Below are positions 10,706 through 25,228 of a DNA stretch of 64,000 nucleotides, one piece after another. The stretch is taken from NCBI GenBank assembly GCA_027924645.1, contig BSBN01000140.1, positions 13,770,501 through 13,834,500 on the forward strand, written 5' to 3'. The position numbers and the translations under genes were made by a program. This DNA is from Cunninghamia lanceolata. Taxonomy: Eukaryota > Streptophyta > Pinopsida > Cupressales > Cupressaceae. Under the pieces are notes generated by a model. It searched no databases. It saw only the letters and a program-made list of their open reading frames with translations, and had not been told where the DNA came from. Every line of letters begins with the position of its first letter. Position 1 is the stretch's first letter.

Positions 10706-11639
10706 AATGTACAATTAGTCTATTTGACCGATCTACCAATTTAAATGATGTTATTTAGGTAATTTAACACCAACCCAATAAACTTTCGATCAAAATTAGT
10801 TTTATTATAATAAACCCTAATCACGCCCATGAGGCGTTATGCTGCCAGATTTTTCCAAAATTTAGGGCTTAGCTAGGTTAGTGAAATTTAACCTTTTTTA
10901 GGATTATATTATTGTTTTTTGCCGATTATTGACATTAGATTTTTGTATTAAATTATATCTTTCTCATGCACTTGAATTTGACTTTTGATTTTGACTTACA
11001 TCAAAATCCATTCACATAGGTTAACTTAGGGTTTTGATCGTTGATCCTAACCTTATTGGTGATGTTAACCGCGTCACATCAACCCCCTAGATGGTCTTTA
11101 TTACAAATGGTATGTGCAAGTGAACGCATTACCCCGCATTCAACTGTCATGTTTACACCTTATACGTAAGGCCACCGAGCATGCTTATGTGTGCGAGGGG
11201 TTTTCTAGGGAAGCGTGGTAAATTTTTTTATATTTCATGTCATGATCACATGACAAATGTGGACATGACACATGTGATGCGTGTCGTGACCGCATGGGAA
11301 ATGTGGACATGACAAAAAGTGACTTGGAGGTCACCCATAGAAACGAGAGGGGTTTATGTGTGACATCAAGGATGATTCATTCACATTCTGCTTGAGTCAC
11401 ATTTTAAAGAACATAGTCCCATTTAGCCATACATAAAGAAGGTGGTTTTATCTTTTCTCCTTTCTCCACAATCTCTTCCTATATAGTGCCTTGCCTTGTA
11501 ATTATTGTAATATCCTCTATTTTTTTTAAGGATAGCTTACTAGAGGTAACTTAGTTGTAATTTGTGGTGGAGTAAATTGCACTACATTAGAGTTATGTTG
11601 ATTCCTCTAGGTCTGATATTTCTAACCATGGTCTAAGAA
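10706..11639. other. Intergenic DNA with a short direct repeat
   Basis: No gene supported. At 11240-11312 the phrase GACAAATGTGGACATGACA recurs in slightly changed form (GGAAATGTGGACATGACA) about 45 bases later, a small diverged tandem duplication. Confidence 0.5.
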
Positions 11640-13668
11640 AGATCTTTTTACCAATCCTTTAGCTATAGCCATTCCTCTATTTATAGGATCATGATCTTCA
11701 CAGTGGTGGGTACACTAGGGTTCATGTTCCTCATTGTCGATTATCTTGAACAAAAGGGATAGGAAATCATCTATCTCATGGCCATCCCATTCACCACAAA
11801 TTCCATAGTAGATACCTTTTTTATTTTCCTAGGGGCTGATTGTAGATCAACTTTATGTTTTCCAGCTCTTTTTTCTCCTCTTACCATTATTCACTCATTG
11901 CATAGGTGACCCTCCACATAGTAGGTACACAAAATTGTCTTCCTCTAGACTAGTTGCATTATGAAGCTATTTTCACCCTTAGCCAATATATCTTACTTTA
12001 TCTTTAACTATTCTAACTTTAGTGTCATCTTCTCCAATTCCTTTCTCTCTACGTCCTTATTCTTTCTTGTGCAAGGTTGTGCTTCTATTTTGCAAGCTAA
12101 ATTTACTAGACTTGAGCATGTATCAAAGGTTCTTCTAATATCTGATAGTAATCCAAACAAAAACCACTCAATTATTTATTTCTCCATTAGATGCTCTTCT
12201 ATTTTCTTGACTACTTCCTTAAATCTATGGTTAAATTCTTTAATAATTCCTCCTCTTCCTACACCATTTCTCATCTTTCTAACATCCTCTTATGGAATCA
12301 TAGGAGATCAAAATTTAGATAGAAACTCTTATTTCATCTCTTGCCATATCTTATTATGTCACAAAAAAGGGATTTTTTAGTGGCTATATGTCATCAGTTG
12401 GCTATTTTCTTTCATTTCTATTGCCCAAATTTGGCTATTTTAGGTTCTTCAAAAGTGTGCAATTTGCCCATATATGATAGATTTTCTTTTGTCCTAAAAT
12501 AAAATTGCTTGGTGTGAGAAACATTAATTCTTTTGGATAGACACATATCAAAGTATTTTATATAATAATTGGGACCTTGATGTGCTCATTTTATTAGGGG
12601 CAATTTTTTAATTTTATATACTCACCCTACTTCAACATCTTTGTTTAAAATTCATATATTGATAAAGAAAGTTAGACATTGAATCACTATAAAAGTTAGA
12701 TATTAATAGAAAATTATAGTCATTGAATTGTAAAAACATCGTACTAGGAAAAAAATCACATACAATCTAAAATTTGATTTCCAATATGAAATAAATTTAC
12801 CTAGGATATTGTGCTTCTTTATAGAGGACTTTCCAGGGATTCTATAGAATTTTTAATAGGTTGTTTCTTAAATTGTACCTTAATTGTGGCAAATTATTCA
12901 TATACCATTTGAGGACATCATTCCAAGGCTTCCAAAAAATTATAAAGTATAGCTTGATTACACCTGGTTGCATTTCTTCTCTAAATTTATTTTAGCATAA
13001 AGATATATTCAAGGGATTTAGTACTATTTTTTCCAAAGATTGGTAATTTCATGTTTAGGTCCATATTCAGTGTTCATTCTCTCTATTGGATCTAGGTGAT
13101 GATCCTTCTATTCTTTGTGGTGGCCTACATTCCTCTAATATAGGATTTTTATAGGTTTTATCCTTCACTAATTTCTTAGCACTAATCCTTTACATCACTA
13201 ATTTTCTATTTCTTCCTTTATCTCTTTCTAACTCAATCTAAAAGAAATTAGTCACTAATATTTCAACACAATCTCTTACAAGATCTTGTTTTTGGTTCAC
13301 TCTTGTCTGAGTTCAGTCACTATATATCACTTTCTAAAGCAACCTTTTTGTCTTATTGGTATAGGGTATGACTCTTCATTTGGGGGCTTCACCTCTTCAT
13401 GTGACTTTTTCAATTTGGGAGACAATCTTTTGTTAGTTAATGATATTTTTTTAATATAGTGGTTTCTCATTCATCATTATTCATTTCAATTTTGTCCATG
13501 GAAAGGTTCTTGAACAAGTTGTCAATTTCCTTTTCTACTAAATTCATATTCTCTTACACATTCCAATCTCTCATTATTTTCTCCTTTTGTAAATTCAAGC
13601 TTTTCCTTACCACTTTATTTGAATAATCCACACTAAAATCTAGGGGATTTAGTTTTATAAAAGGGTTT
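11640..13668 (-). pseudogene. Decayed minus-strand Gag-like remnant (distal part)
   Basis: The minus strand keeps a broken coding signal. Around 12180-12300 it reads GGIIKEFNHRFKEVVKKIEE, Lys/Glu-rich like many retroelement Gags. At about 11895-11935 and 11785-11830 it reads two degenerate zinc-knuckle-like stretches (LCTYYVEGHLCNE and YYGICGEWDGHEIDDF) in which Cys positions have become Tyr or Phe. The plus-strand ORF at 11961-12380 is a shadow of this. I infer an old Gag. The upstream half seems to continue beyond the solo LTR at 13674-14710. No pol is identifiable. Confidence 0.4.
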
Positions 13669-14715
13669 AATAGTGTCTACAATGGAAATACGAACACTTA
13701 GGATGAGCTAAAACTAATTTAACTACCCAATTCCCACATACAAATGACCTCAAGTCTATACTAACTAACAATGCATACTAAAACCAAATTGCACCCTATT
13801 TATATGCACTATTAGTGATATGTCCTAAATATGATATGCTATACTAGATAATTTGCCTAATTAGCTAGATGTTGAGTGCTCAAAATGACAAAATTTCTTT
13901 GCTTACAAATTTCTTATGGGAAATGGAGGGGAAGGCCTCAATTTATAGATTTTGGGGATGAGGATGGAGGGCTAGGATTGAATTGAAGTATCAAGGGGTG
14001 AAATTGCTTGACGATCCTGAAGCAAGGAGAATTCGACAAGTGGCATAAGGAGGTTGGAGGAGAGAATTGCCCTAAGATCCAATCATTGATCAATGGATGA
14101 GATTGAGTGGTTGAATGGATGGATGGATAGGATTGGGTCGGCGTATCACATGTAAGGTCTCATTCATGGAAAGGTATGGCTTGGATTTTGTGAGGAATTT
14201 ACAATTATGAGTGGATGACTAGTGGAGCAATAGTGCCACATGGAATTTAATATTCCATGAATAGTGTCCATATGGAGTGGGATAGAAGAAATAGGACAAA
14301 TGTACACTTTTTTGGAAGCTTTGTCCTTGCTTCCAAAGCACCACTTGTCATGTACATTGAATGACAAGTGGACTTCTAGAAACATGGGGAGTTGTAATTG
14401 TGAATTAATTTAAATTAACTCATATGTACATGTTTTAGAAGAAAATAATGATGATTACTAAAAGTAATCAAAAGTGGATAAAATAAAGAATTAAATAAAT
14501 AGTAATATTTATATAATTTTTGGAAATGAGATATGAACTATAGTAGAAGAAATTTGGTTTTTTGGTGAAGGGGGAAAGATAAGAAAAATATTAATTAGAT
14601 AATTACAAATTATTTAATTAATGTGTGCATTGAATGAAATGATGTGAATTGTCAGGTTTGGAATGTGGAAGATGGATGAAAGTGGTTGTGACTATTTTTA
14701 GGTGTCTACAAATAG
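13669..14715 (-). mobile_element. Solo LTR 1 (13674-14710) with TSD AATAG
   Basis: The plus strand starts TGTCTACAATGG and ends GGTGTCTACA. It is flanked on both sides by AATAG (13669-13673 and 14711-14715), a perfect 5-bp target-site duplication. On the minus strand the LTR starts TGTAGACACCTAAAAATAG, close to the start of the solo LTR at 36964. A TATA-like TCTATAAATTGAGG lies on the minus strand at about 13937-13950, setting the orientation. No internal domain is present, so this is the relic of LTR-LTR recombination. Length 1037 bases. Confidence 0.85.
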
Positions 14716-15480
14716 TTCCTCAAATCTTTGAATTGTAGTAGCTTTTCGCTTAGATAGATCGACATCTAAATCGGGGTTTCAAGTTAAAACATTGAATGAC
14801 AAAGCACCGCTACTTATATAGCCTTCTTCTAATGACTCATTACATACCACATGTATTCCTTAAATTGTTTTGCCAAACCTTGGAAAATTTCTATTGCTAG
14901 CTTAGGATGGATATTGATATGCTCAAATGTATTGTTATAGAGTAGTTTGTATAACATTGGTTCCTCTATTTGTGAAGTCATATCTTCTAAGTAGAATTTC
15001 GATGTTCAGTTGTATTTCCTTTTGTGTACTTATTCATGCTTAGTTCTTCCACTAGAGGATTTCTTTCTTCTTCAAATTGATTAGTAGCATCCTCCCTAGT
15101 GCACTCAAATTCTCCTTTAGTATCATTATTAGTAACAATCATCCTAGTGCACTCTAACTATTCCTTATTGACAACCCTCTTGACATGATTTAACTCTCTT
15201 TCTCCTACCTTCTCCATGCTTTTGTAGTATCTCTCCTATCTTTCTTAAAATTGTTTCAATTTATTTTCTTCTATGTTCAACTCTATTTCCAATTTAATCT
15301 CTTCCCTAATCTCTCTCCTCATCTTGTTCTCCTTTTTCCATGTGTATTTTTAATTTAGAATTCCATTAGTCCTTTTATACATCCCTACCAACTTAGTCTT
15401 GTTCTTCTTTATAGGGTTGCATCTTCTTAGAGATCCCTTCAGGATCCCCTTCCTTCCATTTTTCATCCCTTAGGTACCTT
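14716..15480 (-). pseudogene. Decayed minus-strand Gag-like remnant (proximal part)
   Basis: Minus-strand translation gives charged, Glu/Lys-rich, coiled-coil-like stretches, for example MEKVGERELNHVKRVVNKE near 15220 and NQFEEERNPLVEELSMNKYT near 15040, with several stops. Composition matches the remnant at 11640-13668, and the solo LTR between the two carries a clean TSD, so they were probably one sequence before that insertion. The protein family is not recognised. Confidence 0.3.
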
Positions 15481-18748
<3,268 letters not shown>

Positions 18749-19060
18749 ATGAAGGCCTATGCTTTCATTATTCTGCTGTTCCTGTTTTCCTTATCCCTTG
18801 ATGAAGCAGCTCGGAGTCTGAACTCTATGAAGACCAAGCTTGATCTTAACGGTGTGAGCAATGAGACTACTCTTCCTCACAAGGGCGCCATGGAACACAA
18901 AAATGAAGTCCATGGAGATGTTGTTGGATTTCATGAAGCTTTTCCTCCTGCAAAACATGAGGAGATCAGCAAAAAGGAGGATGCAAGCGGTGCTACCATT
19001 CATCCATTGGGACATAGTCCTGGAATTGGCCATGGGAATTCTCCTGATCGAAGGACTTGA
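18749..19060 (+). CDS. CEP-like secreted signalling-peptide precursor
   Basis: A 103-aa intronless ORF. The ATG at 18749 is chosen over the in-frame ATG at 18626 because it places a classic signal peptide at the N-terminus: residues 2-17 are hydrophobic (AFIILLFLFSLSL), with cleavage likely near DEA-A (about 20-21). A polar, His/Lys/Glu-rich pro-region follows, with an N-x-T sequon at residue 38. Near the C-terminus, residues 84-95 read IHPLGHSPGIGH, the diagnostic core of C-terminally encoded peptides (CEP; consensus ending PGHSPGxGH), then an 8-residue tail. In the known family the precursor is secreted and processed to a 15-aa peptide with hydroxyproline, perceived by CEPR-type receptor kinases in root and nitrogen signalling. 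Odd features: the usual FRPT half of the domain and the Pro before GHSP are absent (Leu instead). A PIP/PIPL-type peptide (SGPSPGxGH) is the alternative. Confidence 0.75.
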   Translation: MKAYAFIILLFLFSLSLDEAARSLNSMKTKLDLNGVSNETTLPHKGAMEHKNEVHGDVVGFHEAFPPAKHEEISKKEDASGATIHPLGHSPGIGHGNSPDRRT

Positions 19061-21654
19061 ATATACATAATAACAAAGTCCTCCACAGTTGCCCTGCATT
19101 ACTCTGTACACTGTTGTAATTTGCCATTTTATTACCTTTCAGTTGGGTTTGTACTTATGTAGTTATATTGTAAATATATACATGGATTGAAGTGTAGGTG
19201 GGGCAGAAAATTCCAGGCCATAGAGGTATGGATAGCAGATGCTTCCTTGTGCAGAATATACGAATGTTTTCAGTTATTATATTTCCTCAATATATTGGGT
19301 TACATTTAGACGGAATGGATGGGAACTTACTTTCAGAATCTCGTTTTAAATTTGGGAGAAATGGGTGGCGTATATGGGATTAAAAAAAAGAGAGTAGGGT
19401 TGCGTAACCATGTTTGCAAACAGATGCTAATTATTTTTAAGTGAAGAATACATAAAGCGCTTTTCTTGAAGATTGCGAATCGTTAACTAATTTCTTACAT
19501 GTCTTATGTGGATTTGGAGACACGTCCTGAGTATATATATGAGATTGCAATGTTTTATTTTTGATATCAAAAATCATTAAAAACATGTTTTTTTTCTTTT
19601 TATTCGTAGCACAAGTGTTTCAAATTATAACGTTTTTATGAATATAAACTTTTTAAAGGAATAAAAGTGTACACCATGTATTTTGATACCTTTGTTTTAT
19701 GATTTGTAGTAGCACTTAGATTTGACCTATATAGTATATAAAACAATTAAGATTCACTATTATAATAATTTCTTATTCTTAATGGTTTTATAATTTTATA
19801 ATTTTTTATTTTAAGGAATTTGATTATTTAATGAGTATTAGATGAAAAATAGATGGCACAATGTGATTTAATTTAACACAAAATCAAAAATATTTTTTTT
19901 TAATTAAAAAATTACTTTTATTACGTTATTAATTTATATGGTAAATGTTTTTAATGGATGATTATAGTAGAATTTTAAGGACATCCTTAGGTCATTTAAA
20001 AAGAATGAACAGAGAACAATTGCTCTATTGATGTATACAAGATAAGTAGACATTCAAATGTAACTAAAGATAGTATAATGCATTTATGCACTACACCATA
20101 CAACATATTTGTATTTGTATAGTGTGCTTCAAATGTATGTTAAAACCTCATTCTTCATTAGGGCCTTGAATTCATCTGAAAGAATGTTCCACCATTCTTT
20201 TATGAATGGCTAAAAAGCTAGAAGAAAGATTAAGTGACAAAGGTCAATAGATTAAGAGTATTTTTGCCAACAAAGGATGGAGGCACACAATTCAAACTAG
20301 ACCATTTGGTGCAATCTAGTCCATAGAGAAGATATTTCTATATAGAAACATTGAGACTTTATGATAGCTTATTTAGATCCCAATTTTAGTTTCATATATT
20401 ATTTTGTAACAGTCGAGCTGGTCAACAAAAACACTCAATTATCTACTAGTCTGAATTGGATAAGTGCCTTATTTCTTTTGAATTACTCTAGTTAGTAAAA
20501 TCCTTTTTATAGATTTTATTTGTTATCGATTATCTTTGATCATTTATTTATAACTAACTTAATGAAGGATAATAGGAAGAATTATTTTTTATCTCCATAT
20601 TTATTTGATGATCCTAACATTCTTAAACCCCATAGAGGATCAAACAACAATCAAGAGTTCATAGTTCCATCATCACACATACATATCTTGTGCATCACTT
20701 TGTTAGTAGCATAGTCATCACCTATAGAACACAAGACAATAATGTGATAACTTAAATTCTCTCAAGACTTGTTACACATTAAATGATATCTACTGTGATA
20801 TATCTATTTTGAATAGGCATTTACATCTTTTTTCCAAGTAGTGGCTATATAGAGGAATACAACTATAATTTAATAAAAAGACATACAATCTTGTAACTAC
20901 CAACCTCCTCATCACCTCCTACATGTATAATATTAGATACTACATTTCATTGTAGTAGTTGGATGCATTAATAGAGAACAGGTTAGTAAATTAGCAAGTT
21001 GAGTAGTAGATGATGAGGATATCTAAGGATCATACATTTGACCTCTCAAATCTTGTAGACATATATAACATAATAAGGCTTTGTGTATCATAACTCACAT
21101 TATAGTTTCCAACCAATTTTTATTCATCTTTCCTTATCTTTTCGTAATTTCTCATATATTTCTTAGCCTCTATCATTCATAATTTACCTTCTTCTATGGA
21201 TAATTTGTTTTACTAATTGTGTGTATCTCTCTAGTGGTTTTGAAGTTGACATATATAACATGTTTTAGTTTGTAGAACCCTTAATATGAGGTTAGATTAC
21301 AACAATTTGAGGTGTAATACTAATATCATTATGGACAAAGGATCCAATTAAGGATTATCCAACCATGCAACTTAACATAAAATCACCCATAGGACTTCTG
21401 CATTGGAACTAAAAAATTACATTGCTGCTTTTTCTCAATAAAATAAGAATGTTATTAATTGGTAATTAGAATTACATGTTCATAGTTTTTGTCACTAAGG
21501 CTTATAACTAGAATAGGACCTCAATTTTAAATTGCAATCAAATATAAGCAGAAACAAGTTTGTGGCTTTTGAAAACATTATCCTCTGAGGTAATCTTTAA
21601 TTTGATATTGTTTCTAATCTTCAACATTGTTTCTTTCTATGAGGATGGAATCAG
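19061..21654. other. Intergenic AT-rich DNA downstream of the CEP-like gene
   Basis: The first 120 bases (..TGTAATTTGCCATTTTATTACC..) are plausible 3' UTR, but no textbook AATAAA signal is seen close to the stop. Beyond about 19200 I see no coding signal, LTR boundary or RNA gene. Short ORFs (19198-19383, 20520-20714) have no recognisable features. Confidence 0.5.
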
Positions 21655-22990
21655 TGGATGTGGTTTCAACCCAAATATAGAGACTCTTGCCATATGGACA
21701 AAATAGAAGAACACTAGTAAACCAAGGTTGCTAGATGTTGTTCAGGAAATGAGGGGATTTGTTGTGGTGAAAACCTTATGAGATACTTCAGGAACTGAGG
21801 CCTCTAGTCTTACTGTCCATTCTTTCATGTTCACCCATGTAGTTGTAAAAAAGTTGGAAAAAAAATTGTAGGATTATGAGAAAACACAACAAGACATGAA
21901 TGATGAAGTTAATAGGTTGTTCATTGAAAATAGGCAATTGAAAAAGGAACAACAAGATGTGGGTTCTTCCCAGAGTCTGGCAATAGTTCCATATCAACCT
22001 TCTATGCCAACAACAACTGGTGATGTCACAGTGACAATGCAAGAGTTTAATTCTTTGAGAACAAAATTTGAAAAAGAAGTTGAGGACCTCAAGAAGCAAA
22101 ATGAGGAAACAAAAAATGAGGCAAGGATCAAGGTCCTTGAAGTCTTTGAGAAAATTCTGGAATGTAGGATAAAGCTAGTTGTGGATAAACTTGGGGATGT
22201 GCATGGTTGCTACTCCATGTTATCTTAGGCCATTAAACAATTGTAAGAAAACTTTTCTATTTTGGAGCCACTGTACCAGAAATGGTAGCCTTCCTTGCAC
22301 AATTTAGTCATGCTTTGCAGGATACTTCAAAGAAATCCTGATGCTCCTGCTGAATTGAAGCCCACACAGTAGACGATGAATATGATCATTGAAGAGCATC
22401 AATATGCCAGCAGTGAAGACAAAAGGATGGAAGCCAAACTTGAATCTTTTTCTACTTTCATGCATCAATTTATCCCCTCTATTCTAATAGAGGAAAACCA
22501 ACTAGCTAAAGGCCTTGATACTTGGAAGGAAGAATTTAGAACAATAGTGCCTGTGGTTATGGAATTCTTGAAAAAGGAGCAGGATATAGATACTTTGAGA
22601 TTTAATGTGATTTTGGATAGGGTCATAGCCCTAGATGCAGGAAATGGAAAATTTGTAATTGATGTTAAAGCTATGTTGGATAAAAGATGGAAGGACCATC
22701 AGACCAATCTGCTCCAAATTTAGGAATTCAAATGGTCCAGTGACCTTACATTCTATAAGTGGGAGCAGACATACTTGAAAGATTGATGCACAACTACAGG
22801 TTCAAGTGCAGAAGGAGCAACGAGCAATTTTACTGGCGTCAACATGGAGAACAAGGACAAAATTTTGACACTTTTTTGTGATAATAGATAGGGGCACAAC
22901 ACACTTAACAGATACTACAACATGGAGATGAGTACCTTGCTAGGCCTGAGGTCACGGGTGCCCTATGATGACTAATAGATTTAGATCTTG
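21655..22990 (+). pseudogene. Decayed coiled-coil ORF, probably transposon-derived
   Basis: One frame (2 mod 3) stays coherent from about 21655 (GFNPNIETLAIWTK, then LLDVVQEMRGF) through two open pieces (21896-22226 and 22376-22723) to about 22900. It gives roughly 420 codons. The product is rich in Glu, Lys, Gln and Leu with coiled-coil stretches (FIENRQLKKEQQD; FEKEVEDLKKQNEETKNEAR). Stops lie at or near places where Gln or Trp would fit: TAG at about 21701, 21869 and 22226, and others before 22376. Nothing identifies a catalytic domain, and I do not recognise the family. Its decay pattern equals that of the retroelements here, so I treat it as element-derived. Confidence 0.5.
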
Positions 22991-23493
22991 GTTAACTTGC
23001 TTATGCCTTTAATTTCTCTTTATTAAACATGTTTAGTTACAAGAGGATGTGATTTTTGAATAGTTGTGTTGGTCCAGGCCTGAAGCTTGTTGCTTCCCAT
23101 ATTTATAAGGGAAACCAAGGCCTAGACAATCATCGTCTTTTAGCAAGATAATTTATATATTCCAATATTATCTATCGAATCATATTTCAGATTCAAGACT
23201 TTACACTTCTATGATAATTTAATATTATAATGGCAAGGATGGCTAAATTTGTGGATATGTATGGTGCTTTAATTTTATGTTAATATTCAAATTCATAAGT
23301 TATTTGATTGTCTCCATATTGGCTATTTCTAGTTATTCAAATCAATAGATTTATCAAGGCACATTTTTTGTCATTGTGTGGATGCTTTTACTTGGTTTCT
23401 ATTAGAAGTTGATGTAATTCCCTTTAAGTGACTTACATTTATTGGTCTCTCTCTAGAGTTAAATCCTTTAAAGTAAATCATACTAGTGGATTT
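22991..23493. other. Intergenic spacer left of the copia-like LTR
   Basis: No gene or repeat boundary that I can support. It is AT-rich with a short GGTCCAGGCCTGAAGC patch near 23070. Confidence 0.5.
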
Positions 23494-24620
23494 TGTTGGC
23501 AAGAGACACTGTGTGGCTTCATAAGTGTTGTCATTGATGGCAACAAAGTCTATCCCACACATCCACAGTACATTGTATGCCTATACTAGAAGTCAGATTG
23601 AAGATTATTTTGGTCCGGTGAACAAGAACATAGTATGTAACAAGGTTCAACAATTAGGTCTGGATCTCTCAGATGGTGTAACTCAGTAAGTTGCAGACTT
23701 GGACAAGTCAAGCTGGGTATCGTGACTACTGTATTCTAAAGATTTAGCCTCTGGTGATAAAGCTAGAAAAAGATATGAGCATCTGAGTGTTGGGTCCCAG
23801 TCAAGAAAAGCAGATAGAGGAAGAACTGACCGGCAGAGTATCAAACTTCAATCCGGATGTGTAAAAGGTCCTAATCAAGCAATCTGTGATATTATACATT
23901 GTTAGCCAACATGATTTATGACTTCTATGCCTATGATTTTGATGCGCATCACTAATCAAGCATGGATTCAGCTGATAGATTAATAACTTACAAATATCTT
24001 AGGTGTTCTTGTTGCGAACTAAGAAGTTGTTGGAAATCCTTGATGTGGATATATATACCCAATGGATTCAAGCCTGTAAGAGTGTGATAGTGATTATATG
24101 TATGGTTAAGTATGAATAAAAGTAGAGACAAGTGTGAAGGTAGTAATTCAAACCTGAAATGTGACAGAAAAGTTATATTGAGCAGATGAAGAATGAAATG
24201 TGCTAGATTAGTATACTGTACCTAACCAGAACTAAAATCCTACATGCATAGATGTTGGTCATTAGTTTAGACACCTTGGTAGAATCTATAAGCATTTGTA
24301 GACTATAAGTCACCTGTAGGTAGTGGGCCTCTTGTGAGCAGTGTTCTTGGGTAGTGGGCCCTAATTAGCAAGTGCCAAATTTGTACTCTTTATTCTTTTA
24401 ACAGAGAATAAAATCTTGGGTTAGTCACACTGTGGTTTTTTCCCTTAACAAGGTTTCCACATAAAAATCCTTGTGTCATGTGTTAATTTATTTTTTAGCT
24501 CTTATGATTGTCTTGTTTTGGCATAACATTAAATGATAAATTAAAAAACAGAAAGAAAATAGAAAAGTTATAAGATAATTGATTCACCCCCCCTCTAAGT
24601 TATCTGCATTGTTTCCAACA
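23494..24620 (+). mobile_element. 5' LTR of a Ty1/copia-like element
   Basis: Starts TGTTGGCAAGAGACACTG and ends CTGCATTGTTTCCAACA, so the ends form the inverted pair TGTTGG/CCAACA. The pyrimidine-rich CACCCCCCCTCTAAGTTATCTG before the end and the PBS right after it are typical of plant Ty1/copia LTR ends. Length 1127 bases. I find no 3' partner in the window, so the element is 3'-truncated or rearranged. Confidence 0.75.
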
Positions 24621-24622
24621 AT

Positions 24623-24634
24623 TGGTATCAGAGC
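24623..24634 (+). other. Primer-binding site (initiator Met tRNA type)
   Basis: TGGTATCAGAGC starts 2 bases after the LTR end CCAACA. This is the standard plant copia PBS. Confidence 0.9.
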
Positions 24635-24679
24635 AAGGTTCCTCTAAACAAAGCCTAACAGGTTGAGGAAAATCTGGGA

Positions 24680-25228
24680 ATATCAATAGATGCATATGGT
24701 ATGAAGAAACAACTTCATTCTTCCCTAGATGATCTTGAACAATCCCACTCTGAAAGTCAACAATTTGAGAGAAAGACTCAAACAAGCTGATGATTTCATA
24801 AATGAGCTAAAAGAAAAACTTAGATCTCTGTGAAAAAGAGAAAGGAACTACTTCAAAAATTAGCCAATTAGAGTGAAGTCAATGATACTAATGAAAATCT
24901 GAATGAGAAAAATAAGCTATGTGAGAAGCTGTCAAAAGAAGTCATTATGGTAGGGCATGAAATGTAATCAGAGGTTATGAGATTCACCCAAGAAATTGAA
25001 GAAAAAAGAAAGATTGAATATAATCTAAAACAATCCCCCATGGAGAAAATAAAGGGCTGCCACAAAATGGACAGAATAATTAGGCATCTTGAATCTGATC
25101 TTGAAGAAGCTAGAGACAATGAACAACAACTGGAGAATCATATAGACACTCTTAAACAAGATCTCCAAACTGTAAATGAATACAAAGAAAAATTCAAGAT
25201 AAGCTTAGCCCAACTTGAAGTTCTTCTT
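24680..25228 (+). pseudogene. Copia-like Gag, N-terminal coiled-coil part
   Basis: Follows the PBS after a short leader. The frame is damaged but reads long coiled-coil heptads, best in the piece RFTQEIEEKRKIEYNLKQ.. to HLESDLEEARDNEQQLENHI (24977-25228). It stops at the point of the Ty3 insertion. When that insertion and one TSD copy are ignored, the reading frame runs on into the zinc-knuckle part at 30365, so the two pieces are one gag. Nonsense codons near 24832 and 24967 show it was already decaying or has decayed since. Confidence 0.7.

Noticed and set aside
11961..12380. 139-aa hydrophobic plus-strand ORF
   Set aside because: Its residues are the mirror of a Lys/Glu-rich minus-strand Gag-like frame; the T-rich plus strand creates false hydrophobicity.
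24623..24634. Possible tRNA gene at the TGGTATCAGAGC site
   Set aside because: Only the 12 bases complementary to a tRNA 3' end are present; there is no cloverleaf, A box or B box.
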